Source: Rouxiella sp. S1S-2 (GTDB lineage: Bacteria; Pseudomonadota; Gammaproteobacteria; Enterobacterales; Enterobacteriaceae). From it: 64,000 nucleotides of DNA. The position numbers and the translations under genes were made by a program. Position 1 is the stretch's first letter. Each line of letters starts with the position of its first letter. The notes under the pieces are model-generated. The model did not search any database and was not told where the DNA came from. It saw only the letters and a program-made list of their open reading frames with translations. The DNA is taken from contig NZ_WFKL01000001.1 in assembly GCF_009208105.1 (NCBI RefSeq), forward strand, positions 310,001 to 374,000, read 5' to 3'. Shown piece after piece: positions 62,335 to 64,000 of this stretch.

Positions 62335-62354
62335 GACTGTTGTCCATAACAGTT
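62335..62354 (-). promoter_or_regulatory. CTG-N10-CAG dyad (lux-box-like or LexA-like) upstream of the RhlA-like gene
   Basis: GACTGTTGTCCATAACAGTT has arms ACTGTT/AACAGT. CTG-N10-CAG is the core of lux boxes, and CTGT-N8-ACAG also fits the minimal LexA box; sequence alone cannot decide. A minus-strand TATAAT at 62331-62326 lies 3 bp beyond it, so a bound protein would sit in the promoter of the RhlA-like gene. Confidence 0.5.
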
Positions 62355-63636
62355 GATCGGGCAGGCGCCCAGAATAAGCAGTTAAATTCGATTATAGGAA
62401 GTAATTGAGAGATTGCAATAATGTTAATAGCTAAATAACCCATATTGCTGAAATGATGAAGATTAATTTAAATCTGCGGTCATTTCGTAAAATAACGCTA
62501 CTTTTACTTAGGATTTTTCTTAGAAAATAACTCATTATGTATTTTATATATATAAATATAATAATTTTTTATTTTCTTTCAAGATGTCGGTTTTATTTTA
62601 ATCACTAGGATACTGAAAAGATTGCTTCGATGATCCGATGAGGCCGGGTGCAGATGTGAGCCTGTTCAGTTATCAAGATTCTGATGCAGGCTTACTCACG
62701 TAGCCATAAGTATAAGAGGAGACGACTGGCATCCATTGCTTTGGTGTTTTGGCAAACGACGAAGGTTCTTGAAGCTACGCTGATTTGATTACTCTTCGCA
62801 CGTTTGTTCAATCATTCATTCAGGCTTGTTTCCCTTCAGTCAAAATCACTGAGTCGATGCTGTTCCTTCAGCGGTACTGGCGCGTCCAATGTCATGTTTA
62901 TTTATCCCAGGGTGCTGGCGTTTTCAACGTTTTTTGCAGTACGGCGTTTATTTGCGCAGGCGCATCGAGTTGCACTATAAACTCTGTGTAGGGGTCAGGA
63001 TTGGCCATAATGATTGACTGATCCAGCAAGCCAATTCCAGCCCGACGTAATGTCATTGTCGTTACGTTATCGGCTTCACAATAACTGTGCCACCCTTGCA
63101 CCATCATGGAGCAAATGGTCTTTTTCAGGCCTGAAAGGTTTATTTCAATAGTGAAATAAGCGCATTTCGCGTACCGCTTTCTCGCTGGCTATCAGCATTT
63201 TCCGCTGCCAATTACCCAAATTTGAAAAATAACCGTTCAGATAATCGACATTTAGCGCGGCCTTTTTAGACTTTTTACGTGGCGTTATTCGCTGGTTATC
63301 GTTGTGTATCTGGTTTTATCTGCCGAAATAATGCGCACTGCCTAAATATTAATCCTGTAAATGTTAATTCTCTGTTTTTTTATGTTTGTTTGCTGTTACT
63401 CACAGTCTTTGTAAAAGCCTGAGGGTTATATTGACGACGCCTGAGAGAGTTGCGAAATTGATGTGAACAGGATTGACCAGAAGATTCATCCGGTAATTAT
63501 TTGCACCCTTTTTTGGTGCAATTGTTTCCACTCAAACATCTCTGGTGGCGTTTGTCGCACGTCTGAAACATCACTTCTGCAGCTTCCAGACACACACTTT
63601 CGCCCGTAAACAAAAAATAAAGGGTGGGGTGAGCTG
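62355..63636. other. Gene-poor region before dppA
   Basis: About 1.3 kb without a supported gene. 62355-62640 is very AT-rich. A long imperfect hairpin lies at 62656-62699 (GTGAG..CCTG..TCAG / CTGA..CAGG..CTCAC). On the minus strand two coding-like fragments in different frames follow each other (63315-63145, then 63180-62898), perhaps a decayed gene. A TTGCACC/GGTGCAA hairpin lies at 63501-63521. The right part must contain the dppA promoter and its long leader. Confidence 0.4.
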
Positions 63637-63664
63637 AAACACAACACACACATCCACATCACCA
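63637..63664 (+). promoter_or_regulatory. CA-rich leader segment of dppA, predicted GcvB sRNA target
   Basis: AAACACAACACACACATCCA and the bases after it form an unbroken C/A-rich stretch ending 9 nt before the dppA ribosome site. GcvB represses dppA in enterics by pairing its GU-rich R1 region with such a stretch. The gcvB gene is not in the window. Confidence 0.6.
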
Positions 63665-63685
63665 TTAATAAATGGAGCAAAAGCG

Positions 63686-64000
63686 ATGAGAATTTCCTTG
63701 GGTAAGTCAGGCCTGCTAAAATTTAGTTTGGGTCTGATTGCGCTGACAGTGGCGGCCAGCGTTCAGGCAAAAACGTTAGTTTATTGTTCTGAAGGTTCGC
63801 CAGAAGGCTTTAACCCGCAGCTTTTCACCTCGGGTACCACCTACGATGCCAGCTCCGTTCCAATCTATAACCGTCTGGTTGAGTTCAAAATCGGCACCAC
63901 AGAAATTCAGCCTGGCCTGGCTGAAAAGTGGGACGTGAGCCCGGACGGCAAAACGTACACCTTCCACCTGCGTCAGGGTGTGAAATGGCAATCGAGCAAA
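63686..64000 (+). CDS. dppA: Dipeptide ABC transporter substrate-binding protein DppA, N-terminal part (3' truncated by window edge)
   Basis: The first 105 codons of dppA, open to the window end. A signal peptide (MRISLGKSGLLKFSLGLIALTVAASVQA) is followed by the mature start KTLVYCSEGSPEGFNPQLFTSGTTYDASSVPIYNRLVEF, nearly identical to E. coli DppA. The protein delivers dipeptides (and in E. coli haem) to the DppBCDF transporter. GGAG lies 8 nt before the ATG. The order eptB-tRNA-Pro-dppA is kept relative to E. coli, but several genes lie between the tRNA and dppA here. Confidence 0.95.
   Translation, partial: MRISLGKSGLLKFSLGLIALTVAASVQAKTLVYCSEGSPEGFNPQLFTSGTTYDASSVPIYNRLVEFKIGTTEIQPGLAEKWDVSPDGKTYTFHLRQGVKWQSSK

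Noticed and set aside
62335..62354. LexA (SOS) box as firm call
   Set aside because: CTGT-N8-ACAG fits, but the inner bases lack the alternating TA pattern of good LexA sites and the downstream gene is not an SOS type; kept as an alternative only.
62453..62530. 25-codon rightward frame, basic and partly hydrophobic, about 100 bp from the CTG-N10-CAG dyad
   Set aside because: A tisB-like SOS toxin was considered, but no ribosome site precedes it and no terminator follows.
62785..62991. 68-codon rightward frame before dppA
   Set aside because: No ribosome site and no coherent protein pattern; the opposite strand looks more coding-like.
63501..63521. NtrC site upstream of dppA (TGCACC..GGTGCA)
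   Set aside because: The two halves are 7 bp apart rather than 5, and the element is better explained as a hairpin.

Overview
The window is a chromosomal segment from a gamma-proteobacterium of the order Enterobacterales. glyS, yiaF, mtlADR, yibL, sodA, fdhD, yibF, mdfA, wecH, ydcO/ydcN, yfcF, eptB, tRNA-Pro and dppA all read as close relatives of the E. coli proteins, but in a different order and mixed with genes E. coli K-12 lacks. A Yersiniaceae-type host (Serratia/Rahnella/Rouxiella-like) fits best; this is inference from gene content, not a phylogeny. No insertion sequence, prophage or CRISPR array was seen.

Layout. 1-4.6 kb: end of glyS, a gamma-lyase-type PLP enzyme, a GlxA-type AraC regulator divergent from an isonitrile hydratase-like DJ-1 protein, and a Kdo hydroxylase. 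4.7-12.75 kb: one leftward operon behind a guanidine-I (ykkC) riboswitch. It encodes an ABC transporter, two DUF1989 proteins (carboxyguanidine deiminase subunits) and a biotin-dependent carboxylase read here as guanidine carboxylase. 13-16.3 kb: yiaF, a DsbA-like protein, a small membrane-anchored protein and a TIM-barrel isomerase. 16.3-19.8 kb: an AT-rich island with a luxI-type AHL synthase, two luxR-type receptors and a 32-codon hydrophobic mini-gene. 20-24.4 kb: mannitol genes mtlA-mtlD-mtlR behind four CRP sites. 24.4-42.1 kb: mainly housekeeping and accessory genes (LysE exporters, MocR regulator, sodA, fdhD, mdfA, wecH, idnD, ydcO/ydcN, GSTs, GNATs).

42.1-54.1 kb: a second leftward nitrogen operon, about 11.8 kb, in the order atzF-uca-gntR-urtABCDE. 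It covers urea uptake, urea carboxylation and allophanate hydrolysis and lies behind a good sigma-54 promoter with an NtrC-like site. 54.1-61.1 kb: an HD phosphohydrolase, ohrR/ohr, eptB, tRNA-Pro(UGG), a VOC protein with a LysR regulator, and a Rieske/FAD reductase. 61.2-64 kb: an RhlA-like gene, a gene-poor stretch and the start of dppA.

The main theme is nitrogen scavenging. Two paralogous carboxylases (guanidine type and urea type) sit 40 kb apart and differ at a residue tied to guanidine versus urea use. Both pathways end in allophanate, yet only one allophanate hydrolase (atzF) is present here, so it probably serves both. Both operons carry sigma-54-type promoters, and the guanidine operon adds a riboswitch, which suggests nitrogen limitation sets readiness and guanidine itself opens expression. 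A second theme is cell-cell signalling: the AHL locus and an orphan RhlA-type lipid synthase whose upstream region has a CTG-N10-CAG dyad.
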